Of a stretch of 64,000 nt of DNA, positions 39,023 through 47,845 are shown piece by piece. The DNA is taken from assembly GCF_021088345.1 (NCBI RefSeq), contig NZ_CP088156.1, positions 1,364,001 through 1,428,000 of the forward strand, given 5' to 3'. Under the pieces are notes generated by a model. That model saw nothing but the letters and a program-made list of their open reading frames with translations, was not told the origin of the DNA and ran no database searches. The first letter of the stretch is position 1; every line of letters starts with the position of its first letter. The DNA is from Bradyrhizobium ontarionense. GTDB lineage: Bacteria > Pseudomonadota > Alphaproteobacteria > Rhizobiales > Xanthobacteraceae. The position numbers and the translations under genes were made by a program.

Positions 39023-40123
39023 ATGAGCTTGCCGAACAATGACTCTGCCTTGTTGGCGGCGCGCTGGAGCGAAGGTGTGCTGCTCAAGCGCGACGTGTTC
39101 TCGACCGTCGAGCGCGGCCGTTTCGTCCGCGAGAGCGGCGCGGTGGACGCCGTGCTGCGCCGGCTCGACGAGGTGCCGTGGTGGTCGTTCGTGCTGGCGC
39201 GCCATCTCTTCGCACGCGAGCGCAAAGCGCTGACGCGCGCCAAGGGGCTGAATGCCGGTCCCGATCTGTTGTGGGCGGGAGATCGTGCCCTGGTGCGCGG
39301 CTTCATCAACGGCGTGGCGCTGCATCTCGCCAAGCCGCACGGCAACGTCGCCTATTTCCGCTCGGCCAAGCAGATGATGCGCCGGCTGCATCGCGCCGGC
39401 ATCACGCACAACGACCTTGCGAAGGAACAGAACTGGTTGGTCGGCCATGACGGCCATTGCTACGTGACGGACTTTCAACTGGCGGCGTGCTTCTCGAGCC
39501 GCAGCCGGCTGTTCCGGATCGCGGCCTATGAGGACCTGCGCCATCTCCTCAAGCACAAGCGGACTTACGCGCCCGAAGCGCTGACGCCGAGGGAACGCAA
39601 GATCCTGGCGCGCAAATCGCTGTTCGCGCGGATCTGGCTGATGACCGGCAAGAAGGTCTACCGCGGGATCACGCGCGGCATCTTCAACTTCACCGACCGC
39701 GAGGGCGGAGGACGGCGCCTTGTGAACGACGCACCGGTCCTGGTGGAAATGATTCGCAAAAATCCCGGCGTGCGCGATGCCGCGATCGTCGCCTTCGCCG
39801 ACCGCCGCACCGGCGTGGGCCTCTATGCCTTCGTCGAGGCGGAACAGTCTGCGCTTGAAACTCAATTGCAAAACGAGCTGGCGTCGGCCAAGGGCCCAAA
39901 ACCGCCGGAGCACATCCAGGTGGTGCACGCCCTGCCGCGCGACGCCAGCGGCCGGCCGCGCACCGAGCTCCTGCAACTGGTCGCGATGAACCAGCTCGAC
40001 CTGATCGAGCCGATGATCACGAGCGACAGCGATCGCGCGTTCCTCAAGGACATCCTCGACTCCCGGAAGAACCTGCGCGACCGGTTCAATTTCGAAGCGG
40101 ACCTGAAGCTGCCGTCGGCCTGA
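39023..40123 (+). CDS. kinase-like protein fused to an acyl-CoA-ligase C-terminal-like domain
   Basis: The 366-residue protein has a protein-kinase-like N-terminal half: LLKRDVFSTVERGRFVRES, a catalytic loop AGITHNDLAKEQNWLV (Asp131), and CYVTDFQLA (Asp150) in place of DFG. This recalls RIO/ABC1-type or lipopolysaccharide kinases. The C-terminal part (about 255-345) has MIRKNPGVRDAAIVAFADRR, GLYAFVEAE and VVHALPRDASGRPRTELLQLVAMNQ, the layout of the AMP-binding_C lid domain of acyl-CoA ligases, with no adenylation domain before it. It starts eight bases after trmFO. Its substrate is unknown. Confidence 0.8.
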   Translation: MSLPNNDSALLAARWSEGVLLKRDVFSTVERGRFVRESGAVDAVLRRLDEVPWWSFVLARHLFARERKALTRAKGLNAGPDLLWAGDRALVRGFINGVALHLAKPHGNVAYFRSAKQMMRRLHRAGITHNDLAKEQNWLVGHDGHCYVTDFQLAACFSSRSRLFRIAAYEDLRHLLKHKRTYAPEALTPRERKILARKSLFARIWLMTGKKVYRGITRGIFNFTDREGGGRRLVNDAPVLVEMIRKNPGVRDAAIVAFADRRTGVGLYAFVEAEQSALETQLQNELASAKGPKPPEHIQVVHALPRDASGRPRTELLQLVAMNQLDLIEPMITSDSDRAFLKDILDSRKNLRDRFNFEADLKLPSA

Positions 40124-40216
40124 GCGACGTGCCCCGATGATCCGGCGGCCTGTGATTTCGGGGAGAAGCCGCTATATATTCAGACCACACGGCATCGATT
40201 GGCGAGGACACGGGCG

Positions 40217-41107
40217 ATGGACATTGAGACCAGCGTGCAAGCAGCCTCCCATTCCTCACCTGTCGAGATTGTCCAGACGGGCGGACCGTTGGGCGCCGAA
40301 ATCCGCAACGTCGATCTGAAGCATCTGGACGATTCGGCGTTCACAGCCCTTCTCGGCGCCTTCCACGCGCACTCGGTGCTGCTGGTGCGCGGACAGAGTC
40401 TCTCCGATCAGGATCTCATCGCCTTCAGCCGCCGCTTTGGCGATCTCGACTGGGCGCCCGTGCAGGAGAACGGCCGGCGCTTCGTCGACGGTCTGCCCGA
40501 AATCTACATCGTCTCGAATGTGAAGGTGGATGGCGAGGCGATCGGCAGTCTGGGCGCGGGAGAGGCCGTGTGGCACACTGACATGTCGTATCTCGACACC
40601 CCGCCGATCGCGAGCGCGCTGTATGCGTTGGAGATTCCGCCGGTCGGCGGCAACACTTCGTTCTGCAGCATGTACGCCGTGTACGATGCACTTCCATCTG
40701 ACCTTAAGCGCCGTATCGCAGATCTGAAGATCAAGCACGACGGCACCTACAACAGCGGCGGCTTCGTGCGCCAGGGCGTGACGCCGACCGACGATCCGCG
40801 GACCTCGCCGGGCGCGATCCATCCGCTCGTCTGCACCCATCCCGATTCCGGCCGCCAGATGCTTTATCTCGGCCGCCGGCGCAACGCGTATCTGGTGGGT
40901 CTCGACCTCGCCGAATCGGAAGCGCTGCTGGACGAGTTGTGGACCTATGTCGCGCGCTCGGAATTCGCCTGGGAGCATGCGTGGAAGGTCGGCGATCTCG
41001 TCATCTGGGACAACCGCTGCACGATGCATCGGCGTGATCCGTTCGATGATCATGCGCGGCGAATCATGCATCGAACCCAGATCAAGGGCGCCGAGCGCCC
41101 ACACTGA
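40217..41107 (+). CDS. TauD/TfdA-family Fe(II)/2-oxoglutarate dioxygenase
   Basis: The 296-residue protein has the family start VEIVQTGGPLGAEIRNVDL, the metal-binding H-x-D in AVWHTDMSY (His120, Asp122), the distal histidine in CTMHRRDPF (His271) and a C-terminal arginine in RRIMHRTQIKG that binds 2-oxoglutarate. It is probably an active dioxygenase acting on a small substrate such as a sulfonate, aryloxy acid or amino-acid-like compound. The ATG at 40217 is chosen over 40199. A shortened paralogue follows. Confidence 0.9.
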   Translation: MDIETSVQAASHSSPVEIVQTGGPLGAEIRNVDLKHLDDSAFTALLGAFHAHSVLLVRGQSLSDQDLIAFSRRFGDLDWAPVQENGRRFVDGLPEIYIVSNVKVDGEAIGSLGAGEAVWHTDMSYLDTPPIASALYALEIPPVGGNTSFCSMYAVYDALPSDLKRRIADLKIKHDGTYNSGGFVRQGVTPTDDPRTSPGAIHPLVCTHPDSGRQMLYLGRRRNAYLVGLDLAESEALLDELWTYVARSEFAWEHAWKVGDLVIWDNRCTMHRRDPFDDHARRIMHRTQIKGAERPH

Positions 41108-41341
41108 TTCGTCAGAGCGAGGCTTGGCGCCCGTTCGCGCAGCACGTTGCCTGCGATTGAGTTGCAGGTTGCTCGATATTTCTCCGAGCGCCGCCTTGAA
41201 GCGTCCAACTTCTGACTCAGAGCGGCAGACTGTGCCGACAATCGGCAGATCGTGCCGCGATCCTTCCGCGAATTGCCTCCGAGCCGAAACAACCCCGACA
41301 AATTACGGTGGTTGATTTGCAGCGCTGGTGAAACTTGGGAG

Positions 41342-42043
41342 ATGACGCAAGTGAGTCTCAGAAGCAACGTTGCTCGAAGCGCCGAAAGCAGCCTCATCAA
41401 GGTCATCCCGACAGGAAAGTCGCTCGGTGCCGAAGTCTGCAATGTCGATCTCAGATCGTTCGACGATTGGGCGTTCGCCTCGTTCATGCGCGCCCTGCTC
41501 AAGCACCAGGTCCTGCTCGTGCGCGGCCAGCGTCTCAGCGATCGCGACATCGCCGCGTTCAGCCGGCGCTTCGGTCATGCCGACCTGCTCTACACGCCCC
41601 ACGGCACCATGCAGGGCGACAGGCTATCGTTCTGCAGCCTCTACGCCGCCTATGATGCGCTGTCGCCCGCATTGCGCAGCCAAGTGGCTCATCTGAAAAT
41701 TCGCCATTTGTCGAGCGACGTCTCCGATGACGGTCGCCGCACCACCTTCGCAGGTGCCGTTCATCCGCTCGTCGGCCTTCATCCCGACACCGGCCGCTCG
41801 ATGCTGGCACTCGGTCAACGCCGCAACGCCTATGCCGTCGGACTCGGGCTCGCCGAATCGGACGCATTGCTCGACGACCTCTGGCAGCTTGCCGAGCGGC
41901 CCGAATTCACTTGGGCCTATGCGTGTCGCCCCGGGGATCTGGTCGTGTGGGACACCCGCTGCACGATCCACCGGAGGGAGCAGCCGGAGATGCCGATGCT
42001 GCGGCACAGCCCGCCACTGTGGGATTCGATCCCATCAGCTTGA
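41342..42043 (+). CDS. TauD-like paralogue lacking the metal-binding segment
   Basis: The 233-residue product aligns with the preceding TauD protein: GKSLGAEVCNVDLRSFDDWAF, VLLVRGQRLSDRDIAAFSRRFG, then LSFCSLYAAYDALSP, VHPLVGLHPDTGRSMLALGQRRNAY and CTIHRRE. The region between FSRRFG and SFCSLYA is about 55 residues shorter than in the neighbour, and it is where the H-x-D iron ligands should lie. The C-terminus is also short, without the R-x-I-M-H-R end. Reading frame and composition are intact, so it may be a pseudoenzyme or a decaying duplicate. Confidence 0.7.
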   Translation: MTQVSLRSNVARSAESSLIKVIPTGKSLGAEVCNVDLRSFDDWAFASFMRALLKHQVLLVRGQRLSDRDIAAFSRRFGHADLLYTPHGTMQGDRLSFCSLYAAYDALSPALRSQVAHLKIRHLSSDVSDDGRRTTFAGAVHPLVGLHPDTGRSMLALGQRRNAYAVGLGLAESDALLDDLWQLAERPEFTWAYACRPGDLVVWDTRCTIHRREQPEMPMLRHSPPLWDSIPSA

Positions 42044-42055
42044 GTGATCGGAGCC

Positions 42056-42922
42056 TCAACGCCGTTGAAAACGCGCCGTCCTCGCGGCGCGCCACAGCGT
42101 CCATAGCGTCGCCAGGTGCGAGCGTGCCTGGTGCTGAAACGGGTCATCATCGCGATGTCGCTCGGCGCGTGCGAGATCACGACGCACGAGTGCGAGCGGC
42201 AGCAGGATGGTGCGGACCGAGGGCGGCGCTTCGCTCGCCAGCTCCAGCGCGCGATCGAGATGTTGGCGCGCCTCGCCGCGCAGGTCGGTCAACATCGTCC
42301 GGATCGCGGGCGTTGCCTTGCCCGCGAAGATCTCCTCCTGCTTGACATCGTGTCGCGCGAGAAGATCGAGCGGTACGTAGAGCTGCCGGTGCGCAGCATC
42401 CCGCGCAAGTGAGGCGATCACCTGCAGAATTCCCTGCGCGATGCCGGCGTGGTGGGCCAGATGGTCTGTATCTGCCGAGGGCGGCGCGACGATCCGCACA
42501 GCGAGCGCGAACAGGGCTCCTCGAGTGTCGCCGAGATAGCCGTCCAGCGCGGCCATGGTCGGCATCGGATCGTTGTAGAGATCGAACTGATGTTCGTCGA
42601 TCAGGCGTGTCAGGCGCTCAAGCGGCAGCGAGAAGCGCTGCACCGTGAGCAGCAGTTCGGCAGCCACCGGATTGCCCTCGACCCCACCATGCTCGTCGCC
42701 GGCCAGCGTGTCGCGCCACCATTGCAGACGGACTTCACCCGGCAGCGGCTGGGACACGAGATCACGAATCCGGGTCACCTCGACGTTGAATGCATACAGC
42801 GACAGCAAGGCACGCCGGATCTCCGGCGCGACGAACAGCGTCGATGCATAGCGGTCGAAATCATGCTCGCGCACCAGGCCCGCACAGAATGCGGCGTCGC
42901 TGCCGAAGCTCTTCTCGATCAT
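42056..42922 (-). CDS. squalene/phytoene synthase-like protein of the NDUFAF6 type
   Basis: This 288-residue protein has the isoprenoid-synthase-like fold: LVREHDFDRYASTLF, ALLSLYAFNVEVTRIRDLVS, EVRLQWWRDTL and GDTRGALFALAVRI. The DxxxD motifs of true squalene or phytoene synthases are not clear. Alphaproteobacterial members of this group resemble NDUFAF6, the mitochondrial complex I assembly factor. It overlaps the stop of the upstream NDUFAF3-type gene by four bases and follows secF, a context also seen for these factors in other alphaproteobacteria. A role in carotenoid synthesis is unlikely without partner genes. Confidence 0.8.
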   Translation of the reverse strand: MIEKSFGSDAAFCAGLVREHDFDRYASTLFVAPEIRRALLSLYAFNVEVTRIRDLVSQPLPGEVRLQWWRDTLAGDEHGGVEGNPVAAELLLTVQRFSLPLERLTRLIDEHQFDLYNDPMPTMAALDGYLGDTRGALFALAVRIVAPPSADTDHLAHHAGIAQGILQVIASLARDAAHRQLYVPLDLLARHDVKQEEIFAGKATPAIRTMLTDLRGEARQHLDRALELASEAPPSVRTILLPLALVRRDLARAERHRDDDPFQHQARSHLATLWTLWRAARTARFQRR

Positions 42923-43302
42923 GGGACGGCAATGAGCGCCGCCGCAACCCGCCGACGCTCGCCGATCATGACATTGTAGGTGCGGATCGCAGGCCCGGTC
43001 TGCATGGCATCGAGCACGACGTTCACGCCGCGCAGCGCCGCGCGCAGCGGCGCCGGCGGAATCCAGACCTCGGTTCCGGTTCCCACGATCAGCGTGTCGA
43101 TTCTGTTCGCGGCGTCGAAGATCCGCTGCAGCGAGTAGCGGTCGATCTGACCAGGCTGAGTGACGTCCCAGGCCCAGATCGAATCGGGCAGGCACAACAG
43201 CGAGCCGCGATGCGACATGTCGGCAAAGGCGAAGCCACCGTTGCCGTAGCCGTCGATCGACGCCGATCGCGGGAAATGCGGTGTATCGTCAGAAGCTGCC
43301 AT
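42919..43302 (-). CDS. Mth938-like protein of the NDUFAF3 type
   Basis: The 127-residue protein has ASIDGYGNGGFAFADMSHRGSLL, DTLIVGTGTEVWIPPAPLRAALR and GVNVVLDAMQTGPAIRTYNVMIGERRRVAAALI, which is the compact Mth938/DUF498 fold. Its eukaryotic relative NDUFAF3 helps assemble respiratory complex I. It lies between secF and the NDUFAF6-type gene, overlapping the latter by four bases (ATGA), so the two are translationally coupled. No nuo genes are in the window. Confidence 0.85.
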   Translation of the reverse strand: MAASDDTPHFPRSASIDGYGNGGFAFADMSHRGSLLCLPDSIWAWDVTQPGQIDRYSLQRIFDAANRIDTLIVGTGTEVWIPPAPLRAALRGVNVVLDAMQTGPAIRTYNVMIGERRRVAAALIAVP

Positions 43303-43344
43303 CCGAGACCAACCTTTCAGCCCCGGTTCGGGTCCAACGGCTGG

Positions 43345-44352
43345 TCACGACTTCTTCTTCGGCTCGTCGGCCTGATCACCGCGAACGGCTCCGACGCCGA
43401 GATAGATCAGGATCGGCGCGGCGATGAAGATCGAGGTGTAGGTGCCGACCAGCACGACGCCGAACATCATCACGGCGGTGAAGCTGTGGATCGCGGTTCC
43501 GCCGAACAGCAGCAGCGCGAGCAGCGCCAGGGTCACCGTGACGTGGGTGATGATCGAGCGCGACAGCGTCGAGTTGATGGACTCGTTGAGCAGCTGCGGC
43601 ATCGGCATCTTCTTGTAGCGCCGCAGCATCTCGCGGATCCGGTCGTAGATGACGACGGTGTCGTTGAGCGAATAGCCGAGAATGGTCAGGAGCGCCGCGA
43701 TGCTGGTGAGGTCGAAATCGACCTGGCTGACCGACATGAAGCCGATCGTCAGCACGATGTCGTGGACGTTGGCGATCATGGCGCCGAGCGCGAACTGCCA
43801 TTCGAACCGGAACCAGAGATAGATCAGGATCGAGACGATCGCGAGCATCAGGCCGAGCATGCCGTAGGCGAGCAGCTCGCCGGAGACGCGGGCGCCTAAG
43901 ACCTCGACACGCCTGTATTCGACAGCATCGCCGAGGGCGGCACGCACCTTATTGACGGCCTCCTGCTGCGCGTTCTCGCCGCCCGGCTGCTCGGCGACGC
44001 GGATCAGAACATCGGCGGGACCGCCGAACTGCTGCAGTTGCACCTCGCCGAGATTGAGGCCGCCCAGCGTCGAGCGCATGCCGGCAATGTCGGCAGTGCC
44101 CGACTTGGCGCGGACCTCGAGCAAGGTACCGCCCTTGAAGTCGATCCCGAGGTTCAGGCCATGCGTGAAGAACAGCACGATCGCGACGATCGACAGCATC
44201 GCCGAGATCGGGAAGCTGATGCGGCGGAACTGCGTGAAATCGAAATGCGTGTCGTCGGGAACGATGCGCAGCGACGGCAGCAGGCCGAGCGCGCTGACCA
44301 CCGTCAGCACCGCGATCAGGATGCCAAGCCCGATGAGAATCCAATGTGTCAC
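43345..44352 (-). CDS. secF: protein translocase subunit SecF
   Basis: SecF works with SecD and YajC to use the proton gradient in late steps of Sec export. The 335-residue protein has six membrane segments, GIDFKGGTLLEVR in the periplasmic part, LTILGYSLNDTVVIYDRIRE in segment 4-5, and SRSIITHVTVTLALLALLLFGG. The start is GTG at 44352, preceded by AGGAG that overlaps the secD stop; the longer frame to 44391 would overlap secD without a site. Confidence 0.95.
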   Translation of the reverse strand: MTHWILIGLGILIAVLTVVSALGLLPSLRIVPDDTHFDFTQFRRISFPISAMLSIVAIVLFFTHGLNLGIDFKGGTLLEVRAKSGTADIAGMRSTLGGLNLGEVQLQQFGGPADVLIRVAEQPGGENAQQEAVNKVRAALGDAVEYRRVEVLGARVSGELLAYGMLGLMLAIVSILIYLWFRFEWQFALGAMIANVHDIVLTIGFMSVSQVDFDLTSIAALLTILGYSLNDTVVIYDRIREMLRRYKKMPMPQLLNESINSTLSRSIITHVTVTLALLALLLFGGTAIHSFTAVMMFGVVLVGTYTSIFIAAPILIYLGVGAVRGDQADEPKKKS

Positions 44353-44360
44353 TTTAGCTC

Positions 44361-45965
44361 CTAGATGGGCACGCTTTGCGGCCGCTTCCACCGCACCCAG
44401 GCCGCCACAATCAGGCGGGTGAGCGTGAAGGCGGTGAAGACCGTGGTGAGGATGCCGATGCCGAGCGTCACAGCGAAGCCGCGCACCGGACCGGTGCCGA
44501 TGTAGAACAGCACCGCCGCGGCGATGAAGGTCGTGATGTTGGAGTCGAGAATGGTCGACAGCGCGCGCTTGAAGCCGGCGTCGATCGCCGAGATCGCGTT
44601 GCGGCCGCCGCGCAGCTCCTCGCGGATGCGCTCATAGATGAGCACGTTGGAGTCGACCGCGATACCGACCGTCAAAACGATGCCGGCGATGCCCGGCAGG
44701 GTCAGCGTCGCATTCAACAGGGACAGCACGCCAAAGATCATGGCAACGTTGATGGCGACGGCGATGTTGGCGAACACGCCGAACAGCCGGTAGGTCACCA
44801 GCATGAACACGATGACGAGGATCGAGCCGACATAGGCCGCGAGCTCGCCCTTGGCGATCGAGTCCGCGCCGAGACCGGGTCCGACGGTGCGCTCCTCGAT
44901 CACGGTCAGCGGCGCCGGCAGCGCGCCGGCGCGCAGCAGGATCGCGAGCTCGTTGGCGGACTGCACGGTGAAATTGCCCGAGATCTGCCCCGAGCCGCCG
45001 GTGATCGGCTCGCGGATGACCGGCGCCGAGATGACCCTGTTGTCGAGCACGATCGCGAAGGGCTGTCCGACGTTCTCGGTCGTGGCCTGCGCGAATTTGC
45101 GCGAGCCGGCACTGTTGAAGCGGAAGCTGACGATCGGCTCGTTGCTGCGCTGGTCGAAACCGGTCTGCGCGTCGGAGAGGTCGCCACCGGAAACCAGCAC
45201 CTGCTTCTTCACGACATAGGGCTGGTTGGGCGACGTCGCACTCTGCAGCACTTCGGATTCAGGCGGCACCCTGCCCTGCAGCGCCTGGTCGGGCGGCACC
45301 GACGAGTCGACCATACGGAATTCCATCTTGGCGGTCTTGCCAAGGATTTCCTTCAGCTGGGTCGGGTCCTGCAAACCCGGGACCTGCACCAGGATACGAT
45401 CGGTGCCCTGGCGTTGGATCAGCGGCTCGACAGTACCGAGCTCGTTGATGCGGCGTTCGACGATCTGGATCGACTGCTCGATGGCCAGACGAATCCGCTC
45501 CGTGATCGCGGCCTGCGGAATCGTCATCCGGATCAAGCCACCGCCAGCGTCAGTGAGCTCTAGGCTCCGCTGGCCGCTGGAGCCAAGCAGGCCGCCGAGC
45601 GGCTGGGACAGATCGCGTAGCTTGGCGAGCGCGTTTGGCACGTCCGCCGGGTCGGCGATGCGCGCCTCGACTGCGTCGTTGCGTACGACCACACCCCCGG
45701 TGAAGCGGATCTTGGCGTCGCGCAGCGTGCGGCGCGCATCATCCTGTATCGCCAGGAGCCGGTCCTTCTTTACCGAATTGGCATCGATCTCGAGCAGCAG
45801 ATAGGAGCCGCCCTGCAGGTCGAGGCCGAGCACGAGGTGACGCTGTGCCCAGGCCGGCCAGGTCTTGACCGTCGCTTCCGGGAAGAAATTGGGCACCGCG
45901 CACAGGCACACCACGAGCGCCGTGAGGATGATGCCCAGCGCCTTCCACCGCGTGAAATACAACAT
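44361..45965 (-). CDS. secD: protein translocase subunit SecD
   Basis: The 534-residue protein has an N-terminal membrane anchor, the P1 domain with HLVLGLDLQGGSYLLLEID, QSIQIVERRINELGTVEPLIQRQG, and six C-terminal membrane segments with TLTLPGIAGIVLTVGIAVDSNVLIYERIREEL. It drives protein release after SecYEG translocation. The gene order yajC-secD-secF is the standard one. The ATG at 45965 begins the first hydrophobic segment. Confidence 0.96.
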   Translation of the reverse strand: MLYFTRWKALGIILTALVVCLCAVPNFFPEATVKTWPAWAQRHLVLGLDLQGGSYLLLEIDANSVKKDRLLAIQDDARRTLRDAKIRFTGGVVVRNDAVEARIADPADVPNALAKLRDLSQPLGGLLGSSGQRSLELTDAGGGLIRMTIPQAAITERIRLAIEQSIQIVERRINELGTVEPLIQRQGTDRILVQVPGLQDPTQLKEILGKTAKMEFRMVDSSVPPDQALQGRVPPESEVLQSATSPNQPYVVKKQVLVSGGDLSDAQTGFDQRSNEPIVSFRFNSAGSRKFAQATTENVGQPFAIVLDNRVISAPVIREPITGGSGQISGNFTVQSANELAILLRAGALPAPLTVIEERTVGPGLGADSIAKGELAAYVGSILVIVFMLVTYRLFGVFANIAVAINVAMIFGVLSLLNATLTLPGIAGIVLTVGIAVDSNVLIYERIREELRGGRNAISAIDAGFKRALSTILDSNITTFIAAAVLFYIGTGPVRGFAVTLGIGILTTVFTAFTLTRLIVAAWVRWKRPQSVPI

Positions 45966-46072
45966 GAGAGTGGGTCCGTGAGGTGGTCGGTCAGAGCCGC
46001 AGGCGGCCCTTCAAATCGGGACTTCGAAGAAAAGATCAGCCGAAAGAAAGCGATAGATCGGCCAAGCCGCGA

Positions 46073-46447
46073 TCAGCTCGCCGCCTTCTCGTCCTTCTTG
46101 TCGTCCTTGGCGACCTCGGCCTTTGCCGGCTCGCCCTTGGCGCGGACACCCGTGATCATCTGCCGCATCTGCCGCACGCGGATGCCGTCGGCGATCTCGA
46201 ACTCCACCTGATCGTCGTCGACGACCTTGGTGACCTTGCCGACCAGACCGCCCTGGGTCACGATCGTGTCGCCCCGGCGCACGTTCTTGACGAGGTCGGC
46301 GTGCTCTTTGACCTTCTTCTGCTGCGGCCGCAGGATCAGGAAATACATGATCACGAAGATCAGCGCGAAGGGCAGCAGCGACATCAGCATGCTGTTGGTG
46401 TCGCCGGCGCCGGCGGCGGCCTGGGCATAGGCAGGGGTAAACAGCAT
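46073..46447 (-). CDS. yajC: preprotein translocase subunit YajC
   Basis: The 124-residue protein has a single membrane segment (MSLLPFALIFVIMYFLILRP), then QQKKVKEHADLVKNVRRGDTIVTQGGLVGKV and a Lys/Ala/Glu-rich tail. It belongs to the SecDF-YajC complex and is the first gene of the sec operon here, with the stop about 107 bases before secD. Confidence 0.95.
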   Translation of the reverse strand: MLFTPAYAQAAAGAGDTNSMLMSLLPFALIFVIMYFLILRPQQKKVKEHADLVKNVRRGDTIVTQGGLVGKVTKVVDDDQVEFEIADGIRVRQMRQMITGVRAKGEPAKAEVAKDDKKDEKAAS

Positions 46448-46652
46448 GCGGTCGATCCTCGTAGGCCTGTGCCTCGTGAGACGGGAATAGCCGGCGAACC
46501 ACGCTTTTCTCGGCGCGGGCCGGCCTCTTGCGAATTTCGCGCGGAATATAGCTGCCGCGGCCCTAATTGCAATGCGTCCGGCCCCGCCATTTCACCCCCG
46601 CTTGCGGCCGCCGGCGAGGCCCGATATGGCTGCCCCATCAGGAACTTGCAGC

Positions 46653-47648
46653 ATGTCGAAAAAACCAGCCAAAGCCCCCTCCCGAACCTCCGCCAAGACC
46701 GTCTTCAGGCCCGTCGCAAAGCCCTCCGTGCAAAAGCCGGCCAAGGTCGCGGCAAAACGTCCCGCCGCCCCTCCTTCCGACGACACCGCTGGGCGGATCG
46801 CCCGTGCGCTGGAGGCGATTGCGGCGCACCTGGCAGCAACCGGTGCGGGTGGAGCACAAGCTCTGGATTTGGATGCAGCCGATGCCTTCGTCTGGCATCC
46901 GAACGGCCGGCTGTCGACGGTGCCGCGCGTCAGCCGCGTCGAGATCGATCTGCTCAAGGGCATCGACCGGATGCGCGACATCCTGATCGAGAACACTGAG
47001 CGTTTCGCCAACGGCCTGCCCGCCAACAACGCCCTGTTATGGGGCGCGCGCGGCATGGGCAAATCGTCGCTGGTGAAGGCCGCCCACGCCAGCCTGAACG
47101 TCGCGCGCAAGCCCGCCGACCGGTTGAAGCTGATCGAGATTCACCGCGAGGACATCGAGAGCCTGCCGGCACTGATGGACATCCTGCGCGCGTCGTCGTT
47201 CCGCTTCATCGTGTTCTGCGACGACCTGTCGTTCGACGGCAACGACGCGTCCTACAAGTCGCTGAAGGCCGTCCTCGAAGGCGGCATCGAGGGGCGTCCC
47301 GAAAACGTCATCCTCTACGCGACCTCGAATCGGCGCCATCTGCTGGCGCGCGACATGATCGAGAACGAGCGCTCGACCGCGATCAATCCGGGCGAAGCCG
47401 TCGAGGAGAAGGTCTCACTGTCCGACCGCTTCGGTCTGTGGCTCGGCTTCCACCGCTGCAGCCAGGACGAGTACCTCGCGATGGTCAAAGGCTATTGCAG
47501 CCATTTCGGCATTGCGGTGGCCGAGGACGAGCTGGAGCGCGAGGCGCTGGAATGGGCCACGACGCGCGGCTCACGATCAGGTCGCGTCGCCTGGCAGTTC
47601 ACGCAGGATCTCGCAGGCCGGCTCGGCGTGCGGCTGAGCACAAAATAA
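46653..47648 (+). CDS. DUF815 ATP-binding protein
   Basis: The 331-residue protein has a basic Lys/Ala/Pro N-terminal tail, then the DUF815 AAA-type core: LLKGIDRMRDILIENTERFANG, Walker A NALLWGARGMGKSSLVKA, Walker B FRFIVFCDDLSFD, YKSLKAVLEGGIEGRPENVILYATSNRRHLL, and SDRFGLWLGFHRCSQDEYL. These single-domain ATPases are widespread in proteobacteria without an assigned role. It is divergent from yajC and convergent with nlpD. The ATG at 46653 has AGGAA upstream; an ATG at 46626 is possible. Confidence 0.88.
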   Translation: MSKKPAKAPSRTSAKTVFRPVAKPSVQKPAKVAAKRPAAPPSDDTAGRIARALEAIAAHLAATGAGGAQALDLDAADAFVWHPNGRLSTVPRVSRVEIDLLKGIDRMRDILIENTERFANGLPANNALLWGARGMGKSSLVKAAHASLNVARKPADRLKLIEIHREDIESLPALMDILRASSFRFIVFCDDLSFDGNDASYKSLKAVLEGGIEGRPENVILYATSNRRHLLARDMIENERSTAINPGEAVEEKVSLSDRFGLWLGFHRCSQDEYLAMVKGYCSHFGIAVAEDELEREALEWATTRGSRSGRVAWQFTQDLAGRLGVRLSTK

Positions 47649-47697
47649 CAATCTCTGCCGCCATGCCCGCGCAGGCGGTGATCTCCGCACCAAGATC

Positions 47698-47799
47698 GTC
47701 ATGCCCCGCGCAGGCGGGGCATCCAGTACGCCGGGGGCGTTCGTGAGACTCGAGAAGCCAGTGTTTACTGGATCGCCCGCCTTCGCGGGCGATGACAGC
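47698..47799. repeat. bipartite palindromic intergenic repeat (copy D)
   Basis: GTCATGCCCCGCGCAGGCGGGGCATCCAGTAC at the left and CTGGATCGCCCGCCTTCGCGGGCGATGACAG at the right enclose a variable middle. It lies between the convergent DUF815 and nlpD genes and resembles copies A to C. Confidence 0.8.
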
Positions 47800-47845
47800 G
47801 TCTCTGACGCGACAGCTTGCCCCAGATGGGATGACCTCTTCGGCC

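Noticed and set aside
37597..39345. A 582-codon minus-strand open frame
   Set aside because: It is the shadow of trmFO and the kinase-like gene, with no recognisable motif.
41219..41262. CGGCAGA...GTGCCG repeated twice before the second TauD gene
   Set aside because: Two short imperfect units in GC-rich DNA are close to what chance would give, and no promoter boxes align with them.
42056..42922. Carotenoid or hopanoid biosynthesis gene
   Set aside because: The aspartate-rich motifs are weak, no partner genes are present, and the coupling to the NDUFAF3-type gene favours an assembly-factor role.
44376..45563. A 395-codon plus-strand open frame opposite secD
   Set aside because: Composition is that of a shadow frame and secD is certain.
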